A DNA stretch of 64,000 bases from Snodgrassella alvi (GCF_040741455.2 NZ_CP160328.2:992001-1056000); one strand, 5' to 3'; positions 46,665-59,354 are shown, counted from the stretch's first letter. The notes: generated by a model not told the origin, from the letters alone. Program-made: numbers and translations.

Positions 46665-46741
46665 TGGTGGCGAATCAGGGATTCGAACCCCGGACACAAG
46701 GATTATGATTCCTCTGCTCTAACCGACTGAGCTAATTCGCC
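46665..46741 (-). tRNA. tRNA with CAT anticodon, probably tRNA-Met
   Basis: On the minus strand a 77-base cloverleaf starts GGCGAATTAGCTCAG. The anticodon loop is ATCATAA (CAT), the T-loop TTCGAAT, and CCA is encoded. A fully paired first acceptor pair rules out initiator type. Elongator Met is most likely; tRNA-Ile with lysidine-modified CAT is the alternative. Confidence 0.9.
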
Positions 46742-46996
46742 GTATCTCGTTTTAAGAGAGACGCAATTATACGATATTTTTTTGCGCACGCAAGCATCAT
46801 TTAAGCAAAAACTATCAAATTATTGTTTTAAAAAATAATTTTATTTAGCTTAAAGGCTTAAATTTTCTTATACCTGAAAAATTCTTGCATTGTTTGTTGT
46901 AGCAGACTTTGCCATTCTGGTCAGTGCCGCATAGGTACAGCAAAGCTTTATGTTACAATTCAGCCATTTTTATATTCTGCTATTTCAAGGAATATC

Positions 46997-48088
46997 ATGA
47001 GTTTGAAATGTGGCATTGTGGGTCTGCCCAATGTAGGCAAATCCACCCTGTTTAACGCCCTTACCCAGTCTGGCATTGAAGCTGCTAACTATCCTTTCTG
47101 TACCATCGAACCGAATGTCGGCATCGTTGAAGTACCGGACGATCGTATGGCCGAACTGTCCAAAATTGTGAATCCGAAACGGACTCAGCCGGCTATTGTA
47201 GAATTTGTTGATATTGCGGGATTGGTAGCTGGAGCCAGCAAAGGTGAAGGGCTGGGTAATCAGTTTCTGGCCAATATTCGCGAAACCGACGCCATTGTGA
47301 ACGTAGTGCGCTGCTTTGACGACGACAATATTGTGCATGTTGCCGGTAAGGTTGACCCGATTTCTGACATAGAAGTGATTGGTACGGAACTGGCACTGGC
47401 AGATCTGGCCAGTGTGGAAAAAACTATTGTTCGCGAAAGCAAACGTGCTAAATCCGGTGATAAAGAAGCACAGAAACTGGTAGCCGTCCTTGAACGTTTG
47501 CAGCAACACTTGCTAGAAGGCAAACCAGTACGCGCAGCCGGTCTGGATCAAGATGAATTAGCTCTGATTAAACCACTGTGCCTGCTCACGGTTAAGCCAG
47601 CCATGTATGTGGCCAATGTGGCCGAAGATGGCTTCGAAAACAATCCCCATCTACAGCGCCTGCAACAACTGGCCACTGAAGAAAATGCACCAGTTGTAGT
47701 TTTATGTGCAGCCATGGAAAGCGAAATAGCAGATTTGGATGAGGCTGATAAAGTAGAATTTTTAGCTGAAATGGGCTTAAAAGAACCAGGATTAAACCGC
47801 CTGATCCGCGCCGGTTATGAATTACTTGGCCTGCAAACTTATTTCACCGCCGGCGTTCAGGAAGTTAGAGCGTGGACAATCCATAAAGGCGATACAGCAC
47901 CGCAGGCAGCCGGTGTAATCCATACAGATTTTGAACGCGGATTTATTCGTGCACAGGTCATTGCCTATGATGATTTTATTGCCTGTGGCGGCGAAGCTAA
48001 AGCCAAAGAAGCCGGTAAAATGCGTGCCGAAGGTAAAGAATATATTGTCAATGACGGCGATGTTATCCATTTCTTGTTCAACGTCTGA
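46997..48088 (+). CDS. ychF: Ribosome-associated ATPase/GTPase YchF (OLA1 family)
   Basis: The 363-residue OBG-superfamily P-loop protein has G1 GLPNVGKST (9-17), G3 [17 protein letters not shown] and [10 protein letters not shown] at the position of the NKxD motif (an altered G4, as usual for YchF, which prefers ATP). A coiled-coil middle and a TGS domain at the C-terminus ([20 protein letters not shown]) follow. It binds ribosomes and acts in stress responses. The SD AAGGA lies before ATG 46997. Monocistronic with a terminator. Confidence 0.97.
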   Translation: MSLKCGIVGLPNVGKSTLFNALTQSGIEAANYPFCTIEPNVGIVEVPDDRMAELSKIVNPKRTQPAIVEFVDIAGLVAGASKGEGLGNQFLANIRETDAIVNVVRCFDDDNIVHVAGKVDPISDIEVIGTELALADLASVEKTIVRESKRAKSGDKEAQKLVAVLERLQQHLLEGKPVRAAGLDQDELALIKPLCLLTVKPAMYVANVAEDGFENNPHLQRLQQLATEENAPVVVLCAAMESEIADLDEADKVEFLAEMGLKEPGLNRLIRAGYELLGLQTYFTAGVQEVRAWTIHKGDTAPQAAGVIHTDFERGFIRAQVIAYDDFIACGGEAKAKEAGKMRAEGKEYIVNDGDVIHFLFNV

Positions 48089-48109
48089 CCTAATTCATAA
48101 CCATTCACG

Positions 48110-48133
48110 AACAGCCCGTCAGGGCTGTTTTTT
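48110..48133 (+). terminator. Terminator after ychF
   Basis: A perfect 8-bp stem (48110-48117 with 48122-48129) with loop GTCA is followed by a T-run. Confidence 0.9.
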
Positions 48134-48437
48134 CGACCAGCTAAAACGCGATCCATCAGATAGACATTAGCTGTTTTATCATGTCTTGCTAGCAACGATA
48201 ATGAAATATGCTTTTATCAATCATACTCAACTGAAGAATAATCAATTTATAGTAGGTACAAATGCACTGGCAAACAAATCGTGTAAAATAAAGCATCATT
48301 ATTAATCAGCTAATCAGAAAACAGGCTGTCTGGCCAAATTGGGCATATTCGATTAAAGATATATGCCATTTCGAAATTCAGATAACCAACATTTCCCTGT
48401 TTCAGACAACTTTTATTTGAAAGTATAAATTTTTACC
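48134..48437. other. Gene-free stretch upstream of tyrS
   Basis: About 300 bases without a gene. It contains AGGCTGTCTGG near 48323, a decayed uptake-sequence-like match, and no T-box or other recognisable leader. Confidence 0.4.
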
Positions 48438-51096
<2,659 letters not shown>

Positions 51097-51111
51097 TATT
51101 TATTAAGCTTT

Positions 51112-51147
51112 AAACCGGATAGTGTTGGTTTACTATCCGGTTTTTAT
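51112..51147 (+). terminator. Terminator after argG
   Basis: A perfect 12-bp stem (51112-51123 with 51132-51143) with an eight-base loop, then T-rich bases. Confidence 0.9.
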
Positions 51148-51353
51148 TTTTACCTGCAATCATTTGCACCAGAATAGAACCTAGTATCTTAACCAACATA
51201 ATTTGAAGATTTAAAAATTTTGTTTTAATACATTAAGACGATCAATTTCTGTAAGTAAATGTTTTAAATCAAGCTTGCAGCACTTCATAAGCTTATAGAC
51301 TTACATTTGAGAGATAAATAGAAAATTACGCTTCAGAACGAACCATTATCAAT

Positions 51354-51373
51354 AATGATAGATATGTATCATT
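51354..51373 (+). promoter_or_regulatory. Fur-box-like palindrome upstream of the broken dioxygenase
   Basis: AATGATA (51354-51360) and TATCATT (51367-51373) form a perfect 7-bp inverted repeat six bases apart. It lies in a run of ATTATC/GATAAT-like words, 53 bases before the gene. It resembles, but does not match well over the full length, the 19-bp Fur consensus. Confidence 0.4.
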
Positions 51374-51425
51374 ACCGTATGAATCATTATATTATTTGTA
51401 TAAATACATAATGATGAGTTGATTA

Positions 51426-52103
51426 ATGAATAAAACAGAAAATTTCAGTCGCCATGGCTTTACCATCATCGAAGGGCTGATAACAGAAGACCAGCTAGCT
51501 CAAATCGAATAGCAACTAATACAATTTAAATTAACTAATGCTGGAAACCGGGAATTACTCACCCAGCCGTGGTGCCAGCAGCTAGCTGAAACATTAAAAA
51601 TGAATGCTCAGCTTGCGCCTTTGCTGCCGATCAATACTGTAGCCATACAATGTACATATTTTAAAAAAACGGCTGAAAAAAACTGGTTGGTGGCTTTACA
51701 TCAGGATTTAAGCATTCCTGTCAGACACCACTTATCCGCAAAAGGGTTTAGCGGCTGGTCTCACAAACAGAATATGCTGTTTGTACAACCGCCCATACAA
51801 TATATGGAACAATTGGTCGCAGTGAGAGTACATATTGACGATTGCTTACATGAGCATGGGCCACTGAAAGTGGTTGCAGGTACACACCGTGATGGAAAAA
51901 TAGCAGAAGCAGATTTGCCTCGGATTCGCGACCAAATAGGTGAGCAGGAATGTACAGTAGTGAAAAGAGATGCAGTAATCATGCGTCCACTTATCGTACA
52001 TTCATCTTCTAAAGCAATCCAGACCAATGGAAGAAGGGTGTTACATTTTTTATTTGCGCCCGCCACACTGGCTGAAACCATTCCGTTTGAATTCTGTGTC
52101 TGA
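51426..52103 (+). pseudogene. Phytanoyl-CoA dioxygenase (PhyH)-like gene with an internal amber codon
   Basis: From ATG 51426 the frame reads MNKTENFSRHGFTIIEGLIT and so on for 28 codons, meets TAG at 51510-51512, then continues in the same frame to 52103. The downstream part holds the non-heme iron 2-oxoglutarate oxygenase features: iron ligands HxD in ALHQDLSIPV, a distal His in LIVHSSS and RRVLHFLF. Without the stop it would be 225 residues, close to small PhyH proteins. A single CAG/GAG/AAG-to-TAG change is the simplest explanation; a start at ATG 51600 could still make a 167-residue fragment containing both iron motifs. Confidence 0.8.
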
Positions 52104-52383
52104 GCATTGATTAATCACAAAATAAAGCAACCAAATTAATGCAATAAAATTTGATTTTTGTGCAGTAAATACCAGACCCATTCTTTTATTTATTTTCTAC
52201 TCTTCATAATCAGCCTTGATTAAGCAAAAATATTGTATTTATTTCAAAAATACAATTTGAGTATGCTAATCAACAAAGATACACCATTGCTGATAAATTG
52301 TTTACAGCCGCAGTATCTTTCATCTGTAGGTGGATTCAGAACAGCCCATAGTTTTCTGGATTAACCCATAACAGCATAAATTT

Positions 52384-53223
52384 TCAGATATCCGCTAAGG
52401 TACAAGTGCGTTGCCATAAAGATGTTTTACAGCGTAAATGGCCAACATAATGCAAAGGATAAATTGGTACGACAGAAGGTATATCACCACTACGCATATG
52501 AAGTAAATCTGCAGGCGCTACCCATTCAGCAGGCGTATTGGTTAGCGGCAGCCCAGCATAACGATACGCTGCTACCACAAATTGGGAGCAGAAATAGCGG
52601 TCAGAAGAAAAAGGGGTGACCTGCACCACTGCCATAGTATTCAAGCATAAATGGCGAAAGGCACGAGGTATAACGGGCAGCTCACATACTTTACGAGTAA
52701 TAGTATATGGGGTCTGTTTGGCAATACCTAGATAATTGTATTTACTACCCGCTTCAGCCTGAGCAAAAGTACGAATTTTTTCTGCCTGCAACCCGGTTAA
52801 TTGCGGATGGCGATAAACCACCAGTAAGGGGCTTTCATCCACACTTTCCGCAAGTGACATAATATGCACACCACTGCCAACAGCTTCGGCAATTTCTCCC
52901 TCTCCCAAGTATAGAAAGGCATGACTAATCGATGTATTACCAAACAGACGTAATACACGCGAATTAAAACTGGAATCGGCGGAAAATAAAATATCACCCA
53001 CTTGCAAATCCATTGGCTGCACTATAACTACGCCAGTTTGTGGAGCCGTATTCTGGCTCTGAAACTTTACTGCTACATGTTTTTTATCTCCTGTTGCATC
53101 AGGAACTCGCTGAAACTGTGCCGCACACGCCGCCAGCACACAACAGCAAATACATAAAAACAGCAATTTTGATTGTTTGAGTCCAGAACAGATTACATAT
53201 AGTTTTTGTTTTAAATTTGCCAT
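52384..53223 (-). CDS. YiiX/YaeF-like permuted papain-fold lipoprotein
   Basis: The product has a lipoprotein signal (LLFLCICCCVLAAC) and a permuted NlpC/P60 (C92-type) domain: MDLQVGDILFS, SISHAFLYLGEGEIAEAVGSGV with the catalytic His, and the Cys in SDRYFCSQFVVAAYRYAG. Such proteins are predicted envelope amidases or peptidases; the substrate is unknown. The ATG at 53223 gives a normal signal length. The frame opens at a TTG (53262) with strong GGGGAAG spacing, which would give a 14-residue longer leader, so the start is uncertain. Confidence 0.78.
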   Translation of the reverse strand: MANLKQKLYVICSGLKQSKLLFLCICCCVLAACAAQFQRVPDATGDKKHVAVKFQSQNTAPQTGVVIVQPMDLQVGDILFSADSSFNSRVLRLFGNTSISHAFLYLGEGEIAEAVGSGVHIMSLAESVDESPLLVVYRHPQLTGLQAEKIRTFAQAEAGSKYNYLGIAKQTPYTITRKVCELPVIPRAFRHLCLNTMAVVQVTPFSSDRYFCSQFVVAAYRYAGLPLTNTPAEWVAPADLLHMRSGDIPSVVPIYPLHYVGHLRCKTSLWQRTCTLADI

Positions 53224-53505
53224 TATGATGCGCAGAATTGTTACTGAAGCATTACCTATCAATGCTACTTCCCCAAAATTTATGCTTGATCAAAGCCAAT
53301 CTAAATAGGTACTTTTAAACAATACAATTAAAATCTATCAATTCTTAGTAAATACTGATTATTTTACTTTCCATAATAACATATATTTACATAAATAATT
53401 CGGTCCACTTCAAGCATTAGTTCCAATAAGATTTTTCTTAAAGGATGGTTACACGGTTCATTTTTTTATCGTTAAAACTTCATTGCTTAATTCAAACTCA
53501 AACAA

Positions 53506-53530
53506 AAAACCCTGCTCATAGCAGGGTTTT
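53506..53530. terminator. Terminator of rmpM
   Basis: A perfect 11-bp stem (53506-53516 with 53520-53530) and three-base loop, with T-runs in both directions, 22 bases past the rmpM stop codon. Confidence 0.9.
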
Positions 53531-53551
53531 TAATTACCAAAGAAGCTAAAA

Positions 53552-54280
53552 TTATTTAACTTTTTTAGCTACCATGGTGCGGATTTTAACGTCTACACGA
53601 CGGTCAGGTGCGATACATTCGATCAAAGCAGCACGTTTCTTAGCAGCTGAAACTTTTTTACCCAGTTTAGCTACTTCAGCCTGACAAGATTCGGTCATAC
53701 GAGCTTCGGATTTACCCAAGCCAACAGCAGAGATTTTCTCAGCAGGTACACCCTTAGAAACCAGATATTCAGCAACAGCATGAGCACGACGATCAGACAG
53801 AGTTTTGTTGTAAGCTTCAGAACCTTTAAAGTCTGTGTGACCTTCAACACGTACAACCTGTACGCTGCTATCAGCCAGACGGGTAGCCAATTGATTCAGA
53901 GTATCAATAGCTTCTGGACGAAGTGTAAATTTATCAAAGCCAAACAAGAAGTTAGCTGATAAAGAAACAGTTTCATCAACAAATTTCGGTGCTTCTGGAG
54001 CAGCCTGAACTACAGGGTGACCACAGTTGTTACCCAGAGTAGGATCTTTATCGTCGTTGAAACGGTTTTTCACGCACTCAGGGGTGCCATCAGCACCATT
54101 TTCACGAGTGACAAGAATTTCGCCAGTACCTTTTTCAGGAGCAGAACTGGTAGTATAGCCATTGTAAGCACCAGCAGGTTCACCGGTCCAGTCGGCACCC
54201 GGTACAACACCATTGGCAAAAGCGGCAGTTGAAGCAGCCATAGCAACAATCAATGCGCTCAATTTTAGCTGTTTGGTCAT
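53552..54280 (-). CDS. rmpM: OmpA-family peptidoglycan-binding protein, RmpM-like
   Basis: The 242-residue product has a signal peptide ending ASTAAFA before NGV, no beta-barrel domain, a Pro/Gly linker and a C-terminal OmpA domain (about 110-240). The peptidoglycan site is [20 protein letters not shown] with SDRRAHAV, and a Cys pair (ESCQAEV and [14 protein letters not shown]) suggests a disulphide. Neisserial RmpM binds peptidoglycan and stabilises porin trimers, which fits two porins in this window. A promoter with TTGACA lies upstream. Confidence 0.92.
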   Translation of the reverse strand: MTKQLKLSALIVAMAASTAAFANGVVPGADWTGEPAGAYNGYTTSSAPEKGTGEILVTRENGADGTPECVKNRFNDDKDPTLGNNCGHPVVQAAPEAPKFVDETVSLSANFLFGFDKFTLRPEAIDTLNQLATRLADSSVQVVRVEGHTDFKGSEAYNKTLSDRRAHAVAEYLVSKGVPAEKISAVGLGKSEARMTESCQAEVAKLGKKVSAAKKRAALIECIAPDRRVDVKIRTMVAKKVK

Positions 54281-54401
54281 GTTATTCCCTCATCAAAAAA
54301 TTTGTTATGTGTTGATTCAGCCAGAAATAAGCCTGATCAATACACAAATACCATTTACAGGCCGCTCAAACCGGGCGGGTAGCTTGGTAAATCAGGTCTA
54401 T

Positions 54402-54431
54402 ACTATAAAAAACCGCAGCATAAACTGTCAA
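54402..54431 (-). promoter_or_regulatory. Promoter of rmpM
   Basis: On the minus strand TTGACA (54431-54426), 18 bases, TATAGT (54407-54402). It leaves a leader of about 115 bases before the ATG. The remaining 54432-54745 holds no gene. Confidence 0.7.
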
Positions 54432-54745
54432 TATGCAAACTACCAAGGCTAAGCTGCTAGACGACCCGCTTCCTAACTGTGCATCATGCCTAAAAAACAA
54501 CTTTGTGTCACTTATTTACAACTAAATTCACACCATTACGCTAATTAAGTTGCATTAAAACAACAAGGAAGCCATAGCCTGCCTGATAGGCCGCAGCAAA
54601 CGGATTAAGCTGAGAAATTGTTAAGACAACAATAAAAGTGTCTCATGTCAGAATGGGTAAATTGAGTTATGATGCAGATAAAGAAGCTTTTTTGTTGTAT
54701 TTGAGCGACAGTAGATAATGCCAAACTTAAAGGGGCAGAAACAAT

Positions 54746-55696
54746 ATGAAGCTGCAACAGTTGCGCTATGCGGTAGAAGTATATCGTCAGAATCTGAATG
54801 TATCGGAAGCAGCAGAAGTACTGTTTACTTCCCAGCCAGGGATTTCAAAACAGATTCGCATGCTGGAAGAAGAACTGGGCGTGCCACTGTTTATCCGCCA
54901 TGGTAAACGCATGGTGGCGGTAACAGCTCCGGGCAAAATTGTACTGGAAACCGCCGAGCGGGTATTGCGTGAAGTACAAAATATCAAACGCATCGGTACT
55001 GAATTTGCTGACCAAAATATTGGTTTTCTTACGATTGCCACCACTCATACCTTGGCACGATATGCATTACCAAAAGTTGTAGCGGCGTTTGTTGAACGCT
55101 ATCCTCAGGTACAGCTGAGTATTCATACTGCTAGTCCGAAAGCTATTAGCCATATGGTATTGGATGGCGAAGTGGATTTTGCCATCGGTATGGAAATGGA
55201 AGTTGAGCACCCTGAACTTCGTAAACTAAGTTGTGAAGCATGGAATCGCAGTGTAATTGTTCCAGATAATCATGCGCTGCTGAGTCTCAACCGACCATTA
55301 CGGCTGGAAGACATTGCTGCATATCCTTTGATTACCTATGATATTGCGTTTAGTGAACAATCTAAAATTGCCCGCGCTTTTACTCAGGAAGGCTGTAATA
55401 TACCTAAAGTAGCACTGGCTTCGGCTGATACCGACGTAATCAAAACCTATGTTAAACAAGGATTGGGGATTGGACTGATCGCCAGTATGGCTTTTGACAG
55501 CTTACAGGACCAAGGTCTACAGATACTGAGTGCCGAACATCTATTTGAGCCTTCATTTTCACAAATTATTCTCAGACATGATGTTTATCTTCGAGGCTTT
55601 GGCTACGAGTTTCTGACTCTGTATGCACCGCGGCTTACTCGCTCGCTGATTGAGTCTGCGCTGTATTCACCTTTTGAAGAAGATTTTTCAATTTAA
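54746..55696 (+). CDS. cysB: CysB-type LysR transcriptional regulator
   Basis: The 316-residue product has an N-terminal winged HTH (about 1-60; NVSEAAEVLFTSQPGISKQIRMLEEELG) and a periplasmic-binding-type inducer domain. It contains the CysB/Cbl ligand features TTHTLARYALP, ASADTDVIKTYVKQGLGIGLIA and TYDIAFSEQSKIARAF. CysB activates sulfate assimilation and cysteine genes in response to O-acetylserine, made by the CysE encoded at 45538. It is monocistronic and convergent with fabG across a shared terminator. Confidence 0.94.
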   Translation: MKLQQLRYAVEVYRQNLNVSEAAEVLFTSQPGISKQIRMLEEELGVPLFIRHGKRMVAVTAPGKIVLETAERVLREVQNIKRIGTEFADQNIGFLTIATTHTLARYALPKVVAAFVERYPQVQLSIHTASPKAISHMVLDGEVDFAIGMEMEVEHPELRKLSCEAWNRSVIVPDNHALLSLNRPLRLEDIAAYPLITYDIAFSEQSKIARAFTQEGCNIPKVALASADTDVIKTYVKQGLGIGLIASMAFDSLQDQGLQILSAEHLFEPSFSQIILRHDVYLRGFGYEFLTLYAPRLTRSLIESALYSPFEEDFSI

Positions 55697-55711
55697 GCAA
55701 TATTTTAAGTC

Positions 55712-55748
55712 AAAAGCCATTTTATACAGAATGTATAAAATGGCTTTT
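55712..55748. terminator. Bidirectional terminator between cysB and fabG
   Basis: A perfect 16-bp stem (55712-55727 with 55733-55748) with a five-base loop. A T-run on plus and AT-rich DNA on minus serve both genes. Confidence 0.9.
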
Positions 55749-55767
55749 TAATCACTATAATCAGCGA

Positions 55768-56511
55768 TTATGGCATCAGCATGCCTCCGTTGACATGTAT
55801 AGTCTGTCCTGTGATGTAGCGTGCTTCTTCACTAGCAAGAAACAATACCGCTGCAGCAATATCTTCAACAGTACCGAAATGATGTAATGCAGTTTGTGCG
55901 ACAAAGGAATCTCGTTGTTCCTGTGGCAGTGCCTGTGTCATATCGGTTTCAATAAAGCCCGGAGCCACACAGTTTACGGTAATACCACGCGAACCGACTT
56001 CCCGTGCCAATGATTTGCTAAATCCGACCAAACCAGCTTTGGCCGCCGCATAGTTTGTCTGACCGGCATTGCCGGTGAAACCGATTACCGAAGTCACATT
56101 GATAATACGTCCCCAGCGGGCTTTCATCATGCTGCGAGTGACAGCTTTACTGGCACGGAAAGCAGATTTGAGATTGATCTGCATGATCTCATCCCATTCG
56201 GTTTCTTTCATGCGCATCAGAAGGTTGTCACGAGTTATACCGGCATTATTTACCAGTATGGCGATATTGCCGATATTACTTTCGATATCTGCTATCAGAT
56301 TTTCAATACTGTTTTCTTCAGCGATGCGTAATTCACGCCCTTCTCCACCAAATTTAGACAGTGCTTGATTAATACTGGCTACTCCTGAAGCAGATGTGGC
56401 AGTACCAATGACTTTTGCACCTTTTTCTGCCAAAAAGCGGGCAATTGCCGCTCCAATGCCACGAGTAGCTCCAGTTACCAGTGCAACTTTTCCTGTTAAA
56501 TCCTGATTCAT
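55768..56511 (-). CDS. fabG: 3-oxoacyl-ACP reductase
   Basis: FabG reduces 3-ketoacyl-ACP with NADPH in fatty-acid elongation. The 247-residue SDR has TGATRGIGAAIA, NNAGITRD, catalytic Ser in NVTSVIGFTGN, Tyr-Lys in TNYAAAKAGLVG and VAPGFIETDM. It is last of the fab operon and lies 11 bases after fabD. No acpP or fabF follows in this window, unlike the usual order. Confidence 0.96.
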   Translation of the reverse strand: MNQDLTGKVALVTGATRGIGAAIARFLAEKGAKVIGTATSASGVASINQALSKFGGEGRELRIAEENSIENLIADIESNIGNIAILVNNAGITRDNLLMRMKETEWDEIMQINLKSAFRASKAVTRSMMKARWGRIINVTSVIGFTGNAGQTNYAAAKAGLVGFSKSLAREVGSRGITVNCVAPGFIETDMTQALPQEQRDSFVAQTALHHFGTVEDIAAAVLFLASEEARYITGQTIHVNGGMLMP

Positions 56512-56522
56512 TATTTTTTCTT

Positions 56523-57467
56523 TCAGCTAGCTGCATGTGCAGCAATAAAATTTTCAATGGTCTCAACAGTCGTAAATGCAGTACAGCTGGCACTTTTATC
56601 TATACGTTTAGTCAGACCGGCCAGTACTTTACCCGGACCACATTCTGCAAATTCGGTAATACCCTCTGTGACCATTTTGCTGACGGTTTCTGTCCAGCGT
56701 ACCGGTGAATACAACTGTTCCACCAATGCCTGCCTAATTGCTTCCGGCTCACTATGCACAGCCACATCCACGTTATGTAATACTGGAATTTGTGGTGTTT
56801 TGATTTCTGTTTGTGCCAACGCGGTAGCAAGTTTAGCCGCAGCAGGTTTCATAAGACTGCAATGTGATGGTACAGAAACCGGTAATGGCAAAGCACGTTT
56901 AGCGCCAGCTGCTTTAGCCAGCTCACAAGCGCGGTTAATTGCTTCAGTGCTACCGGCAATCACTACCTGTCCGGGCGAGTTAAAGTTCACTGCTTCGACA
57001 ACAGATCCGGACAGTTCGGTCTGTGCCTGCAGACATACTTGCCGTACACCATTATCATCCAGTCCTAGTATAGCGGCCATTGCACCTTCACCGTTCGGTA
57101 CAGCTTCCTGCATCAGCACAGCACGCAGGCGAACCAGTTTTACAGCATCTTCAAAGGCCAGACTACTGGCTGCAACCAAAGCTGTATACTCACCCAGACT
57201 ATGGCCAGCTAGCATAACAGGATTTTGGCCATGCAGCTGCTGATAAACACGCCATGTAGCGATACCTGCTGTCAGCATCAGTGGCTGGGTATTAATGGTT
57301 TCATTCAGAGCAGCAGTATCTTCGCCATTCATCAGCGCCCATAAATCCTGCTCAAGCACTGCTGAGGCTTGGTCAAATGTTTCTTTAACCACAGGCATGT
57401 CATTGAAACCGGCCATCATATTGAGACTTTGAGACCCCTGACCGGGAAAGAAAAAAGCAATACTCAT
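56523..57467 (-). CDS. fabD: Malonyl-CoA-ACP transacylase
   Basis: FabD transfers malonyl from CoA to ACP. The 314-residue product has FPGQGSQ near the N-terminus, the nucleophile Ser in LAGHSLGEYTALVAA, the Arg in VRLRAVLMQEA, and His in SVPSHCSLM. The length is typical. It lies 38 bases after a glycosyltransferase-like gene. Confidence 0.97.
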   Translation of the reverse strand: MSIAFFFPGQGSQSLNMMAGFNDMPVVKETFDQASAVLEQDLWALMNGEDTAALNETINTQPLMLTAGIATWRVYQQLHGQNPVMLAGHSLGEYTALVAASSLAFEDAVKLVRLRAVLMQEAVPNGEGAMAAILGLDDNGVRQVCLQAQTELSGSVVEAVNFNSPGQVVIAGSTEAINRACELAKAAGAKRALPLPVSVPSHCSLMKPAAAKLATALAQTEIKTPQIPVLHNVDVAVHSEPEAIRQALVEQLYSPVRWTETVSKMVTEGITEFAECGPGKVLAGLTKRIDKSASCTAFTTVETIENFIAAHAAS

Positions 57468-57505
57468 TGTTTTCCTTGATATGAATTAAACTGACTTCTG
57501 ATTAA

Positions 57506-58369
57506 TTATAAATGTGGCGGTAGGTTGGCTTGCAGAGGCTGATTATGATGCAGATACATTTTTGCTCCAGCCGGTGCACCTATTGCATAAGCCAGATTGG
57601 CTTCTAGAGTCTGGGTAAACGGCCCTTTATAGATTTTATTGCCCATATGAGTGAGATTAGATTGCGCATCTATGTAGACTTTGCCGCCTAGCTGATTCCA
57701 TAAACGGCAAAAACTGAAATCCTCAGATAAGTAACGTTTGGTCTGCGGATCAACCAAACAATCGTAAAAACGGTAGTGATAGCCCTGATTGGCTACACCA
57801 AGCGAATCAGGCTGATATTGCAGCTCAGGATAAGCTTCCATCAGACGAGTAAAAACCTGACGTTTTATCACCATAAAACCTGTCGGTGCTTCTGGTAATT
57901 CAATAAACCCTTCGTCATCAACCTCTACATGCACTTCACGATTCTCATCTTCGCGAGTGATATTAATGGTATAGCGTGTATAAGCAGCATTAAACTGCTG
58001 CTGGGTCATATGCGCATCAATACCATCAGGCGGCCAAGATTCTCGCTTGAGCGGATACACACCGGCAACAATATCACGATCAGACAGAAGCAGGCGCTGA
58101 AATGCTTCGGTTGAAAATCCGATGTCCGTATCTATCCAGCACAGATGCGTCCATTCGGAATGAGCCATAAACTCAGCAACACAGTTATTACGGGCTCGTG
58201 TAATCAGGCTTTCACCCTGATGCATGAATACCTGAAGGGGAAAACCGGCACGACTATGTGTGTCCACTAAAGCCAGTAACGATTGCACATAATTGCCGAA
58301 GTAACGGCCATCATGGCTGGGAGACATGACAACTGGATACATACTTGCTAATGCAGTTTGAGGTAGCAT
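57506..58369 (-). CDS. GT-A-fold glycosyltransferase-like protein in the fab operon
   Basis: The 287-residue soluble protein has Anp1/GT-A-like features: SLLALVDTHSRAG, SLITRARNNCVAEFMA, the DxD motif in LCWIDTDIGFSTEAF, DIVAGVYPLKR, then SEDFSFCRLWNQLGGKVYID and HMGNKIYKG. This DxD-containing scaffold transfers a sugar from a nucleotide donor or is a catalytically inert relative. The acceptor is not known. Being between fabH and fabD with gaps of 22 and 38 bases implies co-expression with lipid synthesis, perhaps for a surface glycan. Confidence 0.65.
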   Translation of the reverse strand: MLPQTALASMYPVVMSPSHDGRYFGNYVQSLLALVDTHSRAGFPLQVFMHQGESLITRARNNCVAEFMAHSEWTHLCWIDTDIGFSTEAFQRLLLSDRDIVAGVYPLKRESWPPDGIDAHMTQQQFNAAYTRYTINITREDENREVHVEVDDEGFIELPEAPTGFMVIKRQVFTRLMEAYPELQYQPDSLGVANQGYHYRFYDCLVDPQTKRYLSEDFSFCRLWNQLGGKVYIDAQSNLTHMGNKIYKGPFTQTLEANLAYAIGAPAGAKMYLHHNQPLQANLPPHL

Positions 58370-58391
58370 AATCCGACTCTGAAAAACAAGG

Positions 58392-59354
58392 TTAGTATTT
58401 CAGGGTAATGGCTCCCCAGGCGAATCCGCCTCCTATTCCTTCAAGCAGCAATGTCTGGCCATGGCGGATTCGTCCGCTTCTAATACCTTCATCAAGAGCC
58501 AGTGGGACAGATGCTGCTGAAGTATTACCCTGCTCTGACAGCGTAACAATTACTTTATCCATAGGCACTCCCAGATGGCGTGCTGTGGATTCGATAATAC
58601 GCAGATTAGCCTGATGCGGAATAATCCAGTCTATATCAGCTGGTTGCAGATTGGATTCTTCGATCACTTCTCTAGCCACATTGGCCAGTGCTTTAACTGC
58701 GAATTTATAAACTGCCTGTCCATCCATGTAGAGATATGGCGAACCTTCTATAGAACCGGCAGCAATCTTTCCCGGTGTTTGCAGAATTTGGCTATAACTG
58801 CCGTCTGCCTGTAATTTGGTACTAATGATACCACCTTCCTGTTCGGAAGCACCAAGAATCACTGCACCGGCACCGTCACCAAACAGAACACAAGTGCGCC
58901 GGTCATTCCAGTCCAGCAGCCGGCTAAATGTTTCGGCTCCGATTACCAGTGCGCGCTTCGCCATTCCACTTCTGATATAAGCGTTGGCTGTAGCCATGGC
59001 ATACATGAATCCGGCACAAACTGCCTGAACATCAAATGCCGGACAGCCGGCAATACCAAGTTTGTTTTGTACGATACAAGCGGTAGCCGGAAATGTCATA
59101 TCCGGTGTAGAAGTAGCCACGATAATCAGATCAATGTCTTTTGCACTTATGGCTGCATCGGCCAACGCTGCTTTGGCTGCAGCAACGGCCAAATCACTGG
59201 TCTGTTCATTTTCTGCGGCAATATGGCGCGCTTTAATTCCTGTTCGGGTAGCAATCCATTCATCAGAAGTATCGACGATTTTGCTCAGGTCATCATTAGT
59301 CAGCCGGCGTGCAGGCAGATAACTGCCTGTACCCAGAATATGAGCATTTAGCAT
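58392..59354 (-). CDS. fabH: Beta-ketoacyl-ACP synthase III
   Basis: FabH starts fatty-acid chains by condensing acetyl-CoA with malonyl-ACP. The 320-residue thiolase fold has the catalytic Cys in [13 protein letters not shown], His in [11 protein letters not shown] and Asn in [14 protein letters not shown] 59354 ([18 protein letters not shown]) is the family start; ten more upstream codons lack support. It lies downstream of plsX as in most proteobacteria. Confidence 0.96.
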   Translation of the reverse strand: MLNAHILGTGSYLPARRLTNDDLSKIVDTSDEWIATRTGIKARHIAAENEQTSDLAVAAAKAALADAAISAKDIDLIIVATSTPDMTFPATACIVQNKLGIAGCPAFDVQAVCAGFMYAMATANAYIRSGMAKRALVIGAETFSRLLDWNDRRTCVLFGDGAGAVILGASEQEGGIISTKLQADGSYSQILQTPGKIAAGSIEGSPYLYMDGQAVYKFAVKALANVAREVIEESNLQPADIDWIIPHQANLRIIESTARHLGVPMDKVIVTLSEQGNTSAASVPLALDEGIRSGRIRHGQTLLLEGIGGGFAWGAITLKY

